Source of the DNA: an uncultured Prevotella sp.
Lineage (GTDB): Bacteria > Bacteroidota > Bacteroidia > Bacteroidales > Bacteroidaceae
Reading direction: 5' to 3'
NCBI GenBank assembly: GCA_902464615.1
Contig: CABQKA010000009.1
Coordinates: forward strand, 1 to 64,000
DNA length: 64,000 nucleotides
Numbering within the stretch: position 1 is the first letter of the stretch; every line of letters starts with the position of its first letter. The notes below the pieces were generated by a model. It was not told the DNA's origin and searched no databases. It saw nothing but the letters and a program-made list of their open reading frames with translations. Below, one piece after another: positions 1 to 8,800 of this stretch. The translations under genes and the position numbers were made by a program.

Positions 1-31
1 AATACCAAACACTTACTTTATTTATCCAAAT

Positions 32-65
32 TTTGCCGTTTTTTTGCGAGTTCTTTATATCTTTG
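32..65 (+). promoter_or_regulatory. Bacteroidota promoter upstream of GNAT-like gene
   Basis: A perfect -7 box TATCTTTG lies at 58-65, with TTTG at 32-35, a 22-base spacer. This fits the Bacteroidota housekeeping consensus TTTG-N19-22-TAnnTTTG. The first start codon in the downstream frame is at 149. Confidence 0.6.
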
Positions 66-148
66 CGCTACGGCATCGGGCACATGCCCAAGACGCTCCG
101 CGCTCCATGCGGCCTATCACTTGACAGCCACTAATCATCCGCTATAAA

Positions 149-843
149 ATGGAAGAAGACAATGATTTGATAGACATACAAGTAAAGTACGAGTTCACGT
201 CCGGTTTCGGCCCGATGGACGGGGACAGATACATCCAAGACATTCATGCGCGGATTTGCCGTATGGACGATTTTGGCACGAAGCAGAACTGATTGGCCGT
301 GGCCGTCTGAAGATGCTGCTTTTAGGACGGGCCATCGACGATGGTTTCGACAGTTTTGGCATCTTTGAGTCAGACGAATACATAGAGCGGATAGCCGGCC
401 AGATATATGACTTTGAAAGTGGCGGACTGCGTGAGGACCTGGAGCGGCAGCTTTTTCAAGACGGTTTCATGGAAAATCCCAACATCTGCATACTGGAACG
501 GATGGAAATTCTCCCGGACTGGCGAGGCATGGGCATCGGTGCAAAATTCCTGAAAGACAGATACCACCACTTCAGTAGCGCATGCGGCCTGTTCGTCATG
601 CAACCCTTCCCGCTCCAATTGGAAGTAGCGGCCCGCACGAAAAATGACCCTTTTACTCAAAAGATGCACTTGGAGCAATTGGAGCAAAACACAGAACAGG
701 CAACCAGAAGCCTGCGCGCCTACTACGCGAAATTAGGCTACATCACGATGCCGGGATATGACTTGATGTTTTTAGTGCCCGGCCTGATTAACCGCAACCT
801 CGAAGCCATTGACTTGGATGCCCCTATAACATGTCCGGATTAA
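149..843 (+). pseudogene. GNAT-like protein split by a frameshift
   Basis: Two overlapping frames together encode one protein. An ATG at 149 opens a 47-codon frame (starting MEEDNDLIDIQVKYEF) that stops at 290-292. The rest, from about 275 to 843, lies in another frame (..ELIGRGRLKMLLLGRAIDDG..). The second frame contains a GNAT-like stretch (ILPDWRGMGIGAKFL) and a late YYAKLGY motif, as in acetyltransferase-fold proteins. Joined near 275-292, the product would be about 230 residues and would start acidic like Bacteroides homologues that I recall. Restoring the frame needs one missing base, so the gene is a pseudogene, a sequencing error or a programmed frameshift. The only start in the second frame is a TTG at 256. 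The substrate is unknown. Confidence 0.6.
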
Positions 844-1031
844 AACTCGGATGCAAGCGTCTTCGTCAATGACTATGCGACCTTCTGAGATTGACGCTCT
901 GCCTCGGCTACACGGTAAACAAGCATCACACAGCAAACGAGAGACTTATAATAGCGCGGGAACTCGTGCTGGAAAGTGACTGCACCTTGCCGTAACGGGA
1001 AGCAATGGAGCAAAATCCCCAAAGATAGGTA

Positions 1032-1062
1032 TTGCCGGATTAGTCCACCCCCAGTACTTTTG
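1032..1062 (+). promoter_or_regulatory. promoter of the TetR-family gene
   Basis: The -7 box TACTTTTG at 1055-1062 has TTG at 1032-1034, 20 bases upstream. The leader before the ATG at 1094 would be about 25 bases, so a self-repressing operator could overlap it. No clear palindrome was seen. Confidence 0.6.
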
Positions 1063-1093
1063 CAATATCAAACTCAAACAGTGTTCATCACCT

Positions 1094-1705
1094 ATGCAAG
1101 TGCTGAAGGGGCACATACGTAGCCGCGTATTGGCAGTTGCCAAGCTGCAATTCGGACAAAAGGGCTTCCGCCAAGCCTCAATACGGGAAATAGCCGATTT
1201 GGCAGGAATCAGAGCCGGCAACCTTTACAACTATTTCACGAACAAAGATGAATTATTCCGTGAAGTAGTCCGCCCGGTCTTATATGCCTTGGAAACCATG
1301 CTACAAGAACACCACGGCACACGAGGAGAGGACATCATGATGATAAAGTCTGAAAAATATTTGGAAACCTGCATAGAAGAATATGTATCGCTCATCAACA
1401 CATATCGCGAACTGATGATCATCCTTTTATTCCGCGCACAAGGATCTTCATTAGAACATTTCCGTAAAAACTATACCGAACGCTCTACGGCACTTGTCAA
1501 AGCATGGTTTGCATCCATGCGACAAAAATATCCGGAAATCAATACAGCCGTTTCCGATTTCAGCATTCACTTGCATACGGTATGGATGTTCACAATGTTT
1601 GAAGAACTGCTGACGCATCCGGTATCCGGTCAAGAAATGGAAGACATTTTGCACGATTACATTTTATTTGAAATTCAAGGTTGGAGGGCCATCATCAAGA
1701 TATGA
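1094..1705 (+). CDS. TetR/AcrR-family transcriptional regulator
   Basis: A 203-residue protein with an N-terminal TetR helix-turn-helix at about residues 28-58 (ASIREIADLAGI, then the family signature GNLYNYFTNKDELF). The C-terminal two-thirds should be the helical ligand-binding and dimerisation domain, which diverges within the family. It is followed by a strong terminator and then, in the same direction, an LCM-type methyltransferase and an ABC exporter remnant. That order suggests a local repressor of an export or modification cassette that is now partly lost. The ligand cannot be inferred. The stretch is AT-richer than the window average, consistent with acquisition by transfer. Confidence 0.9.
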   Translation: MQVLKGHIRSRVLAVAKLQFGQKGFRQASIREIADLAGIRAGNLYNYFTNKDELFREVVRPVLYALETMLQEHHGTRGEDIMMIKSEKYLETCIEEYVSLINTYRELMIILLFRAQGSSLEHFRKNYTERSTALVKAWFASMRQKYPEINTAVSDFSIHLHTVWMFTMFEELLTHPVSGQEMEDILHDYILFEIQGWRAIIKI

Positions 1706-1754
1706 GATGCGGGGCACATACATACAAGCGGGCAGGCCCGAAAGGACGACCGAC

Positions 1755-1790
1755 AAGGAGGAAATCTTCACAGAGACTTCCTCCTTTTTT
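1755..1790 (+). terminator. intrinsic terminator after the TetR gene
   Basis: Arms AAGGAGGAAATCT (1755-1767) and AGACTTCCTCCTT (1774-1786) form a hairpin with one mismatch, followed by TTTT. It separates the regulator from the methyltransferase that starts at 1838. Confidence 0.85.
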
Positions 1791-1837
1791 ATGAACATTT
1801 CTGTATATCGTTCACTATATTAAAATATAAATAGGCT

Positions 1838-2659
1838 ATGAAACAAAAGCATGAATTCACAAACATTGTGGCGGAAACACTACTCATCCCGCTTTACATG
1901 AGAGCGAAAGAAAGCCGCCACGCCAATCCGATCCTAAACGACAAGGCTGCAGAACGACTGGCAGAGAGTCTGGAATACGATTATTCCCAATTTGACGGTG
2001 CAAGGCTAAGCGAAGTGGGCTGCGTGGTACGCGGGTGGTATTTCGACCGTGCCGTAAAGCACTTCATCGATGCACATCGCAGTCCGGTAGTTGTGAACGT
2101 CGGTTGCGGGCTGGACACCCGCTTCCAACGTATCGGAAACAGCGACGCCATCTTTTATGACCTGGATTTACCGGAGGTCATCGCGCTGCGCCGCAAGTTG
2201 ATACCCGAACAGCCTGGCAATGCTTATATCGCAGCCTCATTGCTGGAAACCGATTGGATGGACAACTTGCGCAGGAAACACCCTAATTCGGAATTTATCT
2301 TTGTCGCCGAAGGGGTACTGATGTATTTTTACGAAAAACAGGTTATGGCCTTCTTGCATCACGTGGCAAGCCGTTTCGGGGGAGGTGAATTATGGTTCGA
2401 CGTATGCGGCACGATGATGAGCCGCCGCGGCATGAAACCGGATTCTCTCCGAAACCACAAAGCCCAAATTCGTTCCGGGCTAAGTAACGGGCATGTGGTG
2501 GAACAATGGGAACCGTCTTTAAAGCTCATTAAACAGGCTAACTACATGAAGTTCTTCCGTTCACGCTGGGGATTCTTCTTCGGACAGATATTGGGGCGCA
2601 TCCCTTGGCTCTGCTACAAGTTCAGTTCTTTGCTCGGATATAAAATCACATCAAAATAG
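1838..2659 (+). CDS. SAM-dependent methyltransferase, LCM/Ppm family
   Basis: A 273-residue protein of the leucine carboxyl methyltransferase-like (LCM/PPM1/TcmP) O-methyltransferase family. The SAM-binding motif I is VVVNVGCGLDTRF at about residues 84-96. An acidic DLDLPEV follows at about 108-114, and the family motif FVAEGVLMYF lies at about 155-164. It has no signal peptide and should be cytoplasmic. The natural substrate is unknown; members act on small carboxylic acids or polyketides. Only 10 bases separate it from the ABC exporter remnant, so the two were probably co-transcribed. The TetR-methyltransferase-ABC order is, from memory, common in Bacteroidales accessory regions. Confidence 0.87.
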   Translation: MKQKHEFTNIVAETLLIPLYMRAKESRHANPILNDKAAERLAESLEYDYSQFDGARLSEVGCVVRGWYFDRAVKHFIDAHRSPVVVNVGCGLDTRFQRIGNSDAIFYDLDLPEVIALRRKLIPEQPGNAYIAASLLETDWMDNLRRKHPNSEFIFVAEGVLMYFYEKQVMAFLHHVASRFGGGELWFDVCGTMMSRRGMKPDSLRNHKAQIRSGLSNGHVVEQWEPSLKLIKQANYMKFFRSRWGFFFGQILGRIPWLCYKFSSLLGYKITSK

Positions 2660-2669
2660 CGTAATAACA

Positions 2670-3185
2670 ATGGAAAAGTCAAAAAAGGAAAAAGGCTTGT
2701 CGCGTCTGTTCGAGATAGCGGGACAAAGGAAAGGCCTGCTTATATTGGCAGGTCTGCTGGCAGCTGGCAGCGCACTGCCTTTGGGATATCTGAACAATAC
2801 CTCTACGGGAGCCATCAAGAAAACAATGGACCAGAATATCGAGAAAATAGAGGGCTTCATCGCCCATACCATTCCGGATTTGGTCAATGTAATGGCAACG
2901 GTAGTGGTAATGCTGGTCATCTTTTTCTCGCTGGATGTGTGGCTGACAGTCGTGTGCCTGGCCGTTGTGGTGCTTAGCTTATTCCTGCAATTTTCCAATT
3001 TCATGGGAAAAAGGGCAAGGGAGTTCATGGGCATCTACTACGATACGCAGGAAAAAATGAGCGCATCAGCTGTGCAGTATGTACGGGGAATGCCCGTCGT
3101 CAAGATATTCGGGCAAAGCGTCCGTTCGTTCCGAAACCATTTCTGGCTGGAAATTATAAATAGACATTGGTGTACCTGCGCGTAA
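2670..3185 (+). pseudogene. ABC exporter membrane domain, internally deleted and 3' truncated
   Basis: A 171-residue open frame carrying pieces of an ABC exporter transmembrane domain of the kind found beside TetR and methyltransferase genes. Residues 1-36 look like the cytoplasmic start and first helix (GLLILAGLLAAGSAL). Residue 37 onwards jumps to a segment normally about 70-80 residues later (PLGYLNNTSTGAIKKTMDQN), so an in-frame deletion lies near base 2778. Homology continues through SAVQYVRGMPVVKIFGQSVRSF and ends around residue 154, followed by an unrelated tail. Half of the membrane domain and the whole ATPase (Walker A, signature, Walker B) are missing. The remnant cannot be a working transporter. 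Confidence 0.85.
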
Positions 3186-3511
3186 TAATAAACGCGTGAC
3201 ACGTCCACCCTGTCTGCGTGCACAAACAGTAGACATCTTTGAAAGAAGCTTCAGCTATGGATAAGATAATGAGTTTTCGCCTGCCAAGCATTGACAGCCC
3301 CCTCATATTGGCATATCAAGCCATTTATAAATATTCTATATAAGTTGTACTTTTCCAGGTAAAGGAGCAACCCCAATATTGTCGCAAATAAGAGATAAAA
3401 AAGGGCGTAAAAAAGGCATATAATCCAAGAACCCCATAAACGCAAAAAGCGTGCAACTCACCAGAGCTGCACGCTTTTGCTTGCGATTTGGTATGTATTT
3501 ACTTATCGGAA
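3186..3511. other. gene-free junction between the exporter remnant and dnaK
   Basis: This 326-base, AT-richer stretch contains no convincing gene. The continuation of the ABC exporter is absent. The breakpoint lies at about 3130-3145, where recognisable protein similarity ends. Apart from the dnaK terminator at 3445-3478 I see no repeat or insertion-sequence end. Confidence 0.5.
3445..3478 (-). terminator. terminator downstream of dnaK
   Basis: Arms at 3445-3459 and 3464-3478 (AAAAGCGTGCAACTC / GAGCTGCACGCTTTT) pair with one mismatch around a 4-base loop. The ends are A- and T-rich, so it can act in both directions. Confidence 0.85.
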
Positions 3512-5434
3512 TCATTTGACTTCCTCGAAGTCGGCATCCTGGATGTCTTCCTTGCCGCTTTGACCGGCGGACGACGAGGAGCCTTGCTGCTGGGACTGCG
3601 GACCGGCCTGTGCGCCGGGCTGGGCACCTGTCTGCTGGTACATCTGTGCACTGGCAGCCTGCCATGCGCCGTTCAATTCCGCAATGGCGGCATCGATGGC
3701 GGCCAAGTCCTGCGCTTTGTGCGCGTCGCGCAACTTTTGCAGGGCCGACTCTATGGCCGGTTTCTTGTCGGCGGGTACTTTGTCGCCCAACTCCTTCAGT
3801 TGGTTTTCCGTCTGGAATATCATGCTGTCCGCCTGGTTCAGTTTGTCCACGCGCTCACGTTCCTTCTTGTCCGCCTCGGCGTTGGCCTCGGCCTCCGCTT
3901 TCATGCGGTCTATCTCCTCTTTGCTCAGTCCGCTGCTGGCTTCTATGCGGATTGCCTGCTCCTTGCCGGTGGCTTTATCCTTAGCCGTCACGTTCAGGAT
4001 GCCGTTGGCGTCGATGTCGAACGTCACTTCAATCTGCGGCACACCGCGCCGTGCCGGAGCAATGCCCGAGAGGTTGAAGCGCCCGATGCTCTTGTTCTGC
4101 GCCGCCATGGTACGCTCGCCCTGGAGCACGTGGATCGTCACCTCCGGCTGGTTGTCCTCGGCCGTCGAGAACACCTGGCTCTTCTTGCAGGGAATGGTCG
4201 TGTTGGCATCAATCAGTTTCGTCATCACGCCGCCCAGCGTCTCGATACCCAGGCTCAGCGGAGTCACGTCGAGCAATACGACGTCGCCCACGCCGCTTTC
4301 GTGGTTCAGGATAGCGCCCTGGATGCTGGCGCCTACGGCTACGGCCTCGTCCGGGTTCACCCCTTTAGAAGGCACTTTGCCGAAGAAGTTCTGCACCAGT
4401 TGCTGCACGGCGGGAATACGCGTGGAACCGCCCACGAGAATCACCTCGTCCACCTCGCTGGCCGAAAGGCCGGCATCCTGCAGCACCTTCTCGCACGGCA
4501 CCTTGCAAGCCTCGATCAGGTCGTGGGCCAAGGCCTCGAACTTGGCGCGTGTCAGCGTCTTGACCAAGTGCTTGGGCACGCCGCCCACCGGCATGATATA
4601 CGGCAGGTTGATTTCCGTCGTCGTCGAACTGGACAACTCTATCTTGGCCTTCTCCGCAGCCTCTTTCAAGCGCTGCATGGCCATAGGATCCTGCGAAAGG
4701 TCGGCGCCTTCGTCCTGCTTGAACTCCTCCACCAGCCAGTTAATGATGACGTGGTCAAAGTCGTCGCCGCCCAAGTGTGTGTTACCGTTCGTGGCCAGCA
4801 CCTCAAACACGCCGCCGCCCAATTCCAGCAGCGAGATATCGAACGTACCGCCGCCCAGGTCGAACACGGCGATCTTCATGTCCTTCTTGGCCTTGTCCAG
4901 TCCGTAGGCCAGTGCGGCCGCCGTCGGTTCGTTCACGATGCGCTTCACCTCCAGACCGGCAATCTGCCCGGCCTCTTTCGTGGCCTGACGCTGCGAGTCG
5001 GAGAAATAAGCAGGTACCGTGATGACAGCTTCCTTCACCTCCTGGCCCAGGTAGTCCTCGGCCGTCTTCTTCATCTTCTGCAGGATCATGGCCGAAATCT
5101 CCTGCGGCGTGTACTGCCGTCCGTCCACCTCCACACGCGGAGTGTTGTTTTCGCCGCGCACCACTGCGTAGGGCACGCGCGACACTTCCTTCTGCACCTG
5201 GTCGTAAGTCTCGCCCATGAAGCGCTTGATGGAATAAATCGTACGCTTCGGGTTGGTGATGGCCTGGCGCTTGGCGGGGTCGCCCACCTTACGCTCGCCG
5301 CCGTCCACAAAGGCTACGACGGACGGTGTCGTCCGCTTGCCTTCGCTGTTGGCTATCACGACTGGTTCGTTACCTTCAAAAACGGAAACGCACGAGTTCG
5401 TCGTTCCTAAGTCAATACCGATAATCTTTCCCAT
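3512..5434 (-). CDS. dnaK: chaperone protein DnaK (Hsp70)
   Basis: A 640-residue Hsp70. The ATPase domain (about residues 1-385) carries IGIDLGTTNSCV, the phosphate-2 motif AVFDLGGGTFD and the adenosine motif VILVGGSTRIPAVQ. The substrate-binding beta domain follows, then the helical lid and a Gln/Ser/Gly-rich tail ending EDIQDADFEEVK. DnaK folds and disaggregates client proteins in the cytoplasm with DnaJ and GrpE, neither of which is adjacent. The open frame extends 30 codons upstream, but the ATG at 5434 (MGKIIGID) is the universal start. It is monocistronic, with its own terminator. A sigma-54-like promoter lies about 75 bases upstream. Confidence 0.98.
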   Translation of the reverse strand: MGKIIGIDLGTTNSCVSVFEGNEPVVIANSEGKRTTPSVVAFVDGGERKVGDPAKRQAITNPKRTIYSIKRFMGETYDQVQKEVSRVPYAVVRGENNTPRVEVDGRQYTPQEISAMILQKMKKTAEDYLGQEVKEAVITVPAYFSDSQRQATKEAGQIAGLEVKRIVNEPTAAALAYGLDKAKKDMKIAVFDLGGGTFDISLLELGGGVFEVLATNGNTHLGGDDFDHVIINWLVEEFKQDEGADLSQDPMAMQRLKEAAEKAKIELSSSTTTEINLPYIMPVGGVPKHLVKTLTRAKFEALAHDLIEACKVPCEKVLQDAGLSASEVDEVILVGGSTRIPAVQQLVQNFFGKVPSKGVNPDEAVAVGASIQGAILNHESGVGDVVLLDVTPLSLGIETLGGVMTKLIDANTTIPCKKSQVFSTAEDNQPEVTIHVLQGERTMAAQNKSIGRFNLSGIAPARRGVPQIEVTFDIDANGILNVTAKDKATGKEQAIRIEASSGLSKEEIDRMKAEAEANAEADKKERERVDKLNQADSMIFQTENQLKELGDKVPADKKPAIESALQKLRDAHKAQDLAAIDAAIAELNGAWQAASAQMYQQTGAQPGAQAGPQSQQQGSSSSAGQSGKEDIQDADFEEVK

Positions 5435-5507
5435 GACTGTATTTCTTTTTTTAATTGTTATGATTTCAATGGATGAGGGGCGGGTCCGCACCCCACGTCT
5501 TACTTCC

Positions 5508-5524
5508 TGCAAGTAACGTGCCAA
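5508..5524 (-). promoter_or_regulatory. sigma-54-like promoter upstream of dnaK
   Basis: On the minus strand the sequence TTGGCACGTTACTTGCA matches the sigma-54 consensus TGGCAC-N5-TTGC(A/T) at every conserved position. It would start transcription about 60 bases before the dnaK ATG. No TAnnTTTG box is visible in the same leader. Confidence 0.45.
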
Positions 5525-5639
5525 AACTCCGTCTCCGCGGCCTGACGTGGCTATCCTCTGCCAAATTGTCAGCCGCTGCGGACATCTGGCACGTGCGCCT
5601 CACGTCCGGCCGCGGCCGCACACGGCCACGCCCCTTCTC

Positions 5640-5700
5640 CCCTGCTCTTAGCCCCGTGCGTCCCGGGCTTAGCCCCGTCAGCACGCGGCCTATTCCCGTC
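5640..5700. repeat. 21-bp repeat array A
   Basis: Units CTTAGCCCCG start at 5647 and 5668 (21 bases apart), and a variant CTATTCCCG starts at 5690. The array lies between the dnaK promoter and the terminator of the tip-protein gene. It belongs to the dispersed family with core CGGGCCTTAGCCCCG. Confidence 0.8.
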
Positions 5701-5789
5701 CCGTCCCGCCCGGGCACGCCCTCCCCCGTTCCGGTCCGGCGTGCGCGACACCCGCCGCGCGGGGCGACGCGGGCGGCAGATGCGGTTAC

Positions 5790-5832
5790 AAAAAAAGCCG
5801 CCCGAAGCCTTCTCACGAAGACCGCGGGCGGC
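5790..5832 (-). terminator. terminator of the fimbrial operon
   Basis: On the minus strand, arms GCCGCCCG (5825-5832) and CGGGCGGC (5797-5804) form an 8-bp stem that is followed by a run of T residues. It lies 18 bases past the stop codon of the tip-protein gene. Confidence 0.85.
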
Positions 5833-5850
5833 AACCTATGAAAATGATGC

Positions 5851-8800
5851 TTATTCTACTGCCAGTTTCACGCTCCGGCTGGCCGAGGCCGTGGCCGCAC
5901 GCACCACGTAGGTGCCGCGCGTCAGGCCGTCCAACTTCACCACGTGTTCTCCCGTCGGGGCGGCGGTGCGCAGGCGGCGGCCCGAAAGGTCGTACACCTC
6001 TACCCGCTCCAGGGCATCCGTAGCAGCCACAATCACCTCACCGGGATTCACGCTGTAAATGTCCACCTCGTTGTCGCCTTCCGTCACATCGGTGATGCCC
6101 GTGGGCTGCGAAGGCACGATGCGGAGGAAATAGCGTCCGTGCGAACTTCCCGTCAGGCTCAGTTCGTCGCCCTCGTGGAGCGTCCGCTCGCTCTGCCGTT
6201 CCGCGTCGTAGAGGCTGGCGCTTTCCACATGGTCCAGCCCGGTGAATGTCAGCGTCACGGCCTCGCCGTCGGCGGCAAAGACACCGATGGGAATTTGCCG
6301 GACGTCGCGCACGCGGTTCACCGCCGTAGCCTTCGTCCCGGCCACGGTGTAAACGTAAGGCTGGTCCGCGCCGTTCAGGGCCGCGTCGCGCAGCAACTGC
6401 ACGTCTTCCTGGGCCATATAGTCATTCTCGGCCTGCTCCGAATAAGCCACCGTAGCCATGCTCCGCCCGCTCTCCGTCTGCGCCTGAATGCGCACGCCGG
6501 ACGTCTGGCTACCCGCCTCCGTACCGTCCGATTCCGGAGCGAAGGCCTGCATGTCGGCCGTGAAGTTCACCGTTACACTGCCTGTCCCCTCGTCCGCGCG
6601 CTCGGCATAGAAAGCGCCGTAAGGCGGCAGCAGTACCGTCCCGTCGCCGGAAGTGTCCACCCAGTTACCTGCATCGTCGGCGCTGCCCGCAACAGGGCCG
6701 TTGTCTTCTATCAGCCAATATTTCTGCGCCAGAACGCTACTGTTCTCTTCCAGGAATCTCTTCACGTCCAAATGGGCCGGGAAAGGATTGCCCACGATGA
6801 AGTAGCGGCCGTCCGCACTCGGCGTGAGCGTGACGGTAAGCGGCCGGTCCTCTACGTCGGGATGCGTATTCGGGTCGCTGCGGTCAATCATCTGGGCGAC
6901 CGCAAACTTTCCGCTGCCGGCCGGGCGGCTTATCGCACCCGTGGCCACGTCGTAGCTGGTATCGGCCTTCGGCAGGCGGAACAGCAGGTTTCCGCTACCC
7001 GCAACGGCCTTCGCGCTCAGCGAGAAGCCTGCGCCGTAACCATAGGGCACCGCGGCATCATTGTAAACGGAACTCCATGCCGTCCCAAACGAAACGGGAG
7101 TTTCGCCACCGCCATCCTCTACTATGCGGGCTGCGCTGCCCATGCTCCGCTGGAACACGGCGGGCTGCAGACGGTCGTAACCGTTGCCGAAAGTAATCGG
7201 CTGGAAATATTCCGTAGCCTGTTGCCCGGTGGTCTGGGTGTACCAGTCGCCGGCATATACGCCCGTCAACGGCGTGCTGAGCAGACGCCACTGTTCCGGA
7301 GCAAGCTCCACGTCGGTCCAGGCGGTGTTGTGGATGAGCTGTTCGGCATGGAGCACCTCGGCGCCCGGTTCCAGATGAATCTGGTCGCACAGAGTCACAC
7401 GGTAACGCTCCGTAGTCCAGTCTCCCCTTTCGTTTTCATAAGTCATGAGGTCGTACTGTATGTTCTCCGTAGGAGCGCCGATATATGCGGGACGGCTGGA
7501 ATCCCACTGGGAGTTACCATCAGTGTCCACGCCGGACACACCGGCACGGTACAGCTCTACACTCTTGCCGCGCGGCACGATGACTTTAGTAAAGAGCATC
7601 GGCACGAAGGCATTGTCACTCCCGTTGGCGGCATTCGTCGTATAGTTGCCTTCAGAATGGAAGTCCGCCGCGTCGGCCCGCTTCCACATGAGGTCATTAT
7701 TCCAGTTGTCCGTTTCCGTACCGTTCCACACCACATATTCGGGCACGATTTTCATGTCTACGTTGAACTTGCCGTAGCAGGAGGTCGTCGCCTCGTCCGG
7801 ATTGTCGCTACGTTCTTCGAAATAGATGGAGAACTGATACGTATAGCCCTCGCGCGGCGAGAATCGGAAGGATTCACCGTTTACGGTCTGCTCGGAAAGG
7901 TCAAAGCGTATATTCGCATAGTCATTAAACTGAGTGCCTGAGGTATATTCCTCTGCGTGCAGGTCGGTCACTTCGCCGATAGGCAGGCTACGGTTGTCGA
8001 AATCCTCCGTAAAGAAGTGGGCGTAGACAGGGTCGTCTGTCCAGACGAGATATACCTTGTCATATCCCGACTGCGTTTCCACTTTGCCAAGCCAGTCAGC
8101 ACCTTCGCTGGCCACTTTCGCACCGCGCAGACTGATGCGCAAATTTGAATTATTGCCGAACATCTCCTCAATCTGTTTCAGTCCGATACGCAAGGCCGGG
8201 TTGAAGTCGGGCGTAGGATAGAACGTGTTGAAGCCGGCATGAAGCTCCGGAGCCGCACCCGAAACCGTAAGCGAGAGCGGTATGGCCTCCCAGCAGACGG
8301 CAGCCCACTCTTCCGCGCCAATCTCGTCGGGCAAGCCTTCAGGAGGCAACACGGTCTGGATGGGGCAGACTACGAGGTCGAGGCCGTCTTCCTGGATACT
8401 GATGTCCAGTCGTTCCCGGTGAAGTACGAGCATTGGGTTGAGTCCCTCTACCGTGGTGGTCGAGTAGTGGCGCAGGAGGTTGTACTCGTCTTCCGTAAAC
8501 TCTATCGTTGCCGACTGGTCTATGGCAGACGGTACGTTTCCGAACGGAGTGTTCTCGTCCACGGCCTCCGCATTGGGGTATGCGGCCCGGAAATCCACCA
8601 GCGCGCTTTGGAGAGAGGCGCCGCCATATTCGGCCTGTTCGGCCAAGAATTCGTCATACGTCCCGAAGAACCAGTCGAAATATGCGCCGTTCTCCACCGT
8701 GAAGTACGTTTCCTCACCGTCAGGACCTACATAAGGCACGCGGAGCTGGGCCGAGAAATTGAATATCTGTCCGACGCAGAAGTCGGCCGAAGGCCTCACC

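Noticed and set aside
2650..3034. Antisense frames over the ABC exporter remnant
   Set aside because: The plus strand shows clear exporter motifs; the minus-strand frames are shadows.
3251..3445. A hydrophobic 64-codon minus-strand frame
   Set aside because: It has no similarity, no ribosome-binding context and overlaps the dnaK terminator region.
3488..5410. A 640-codon plus-strand open frame over dnaK
   Set aside because: It is the exact antisense of dnaK, a well-known artefact in G+C-rich hsp70 genes. The minus-strand protein has every DnaK motif.
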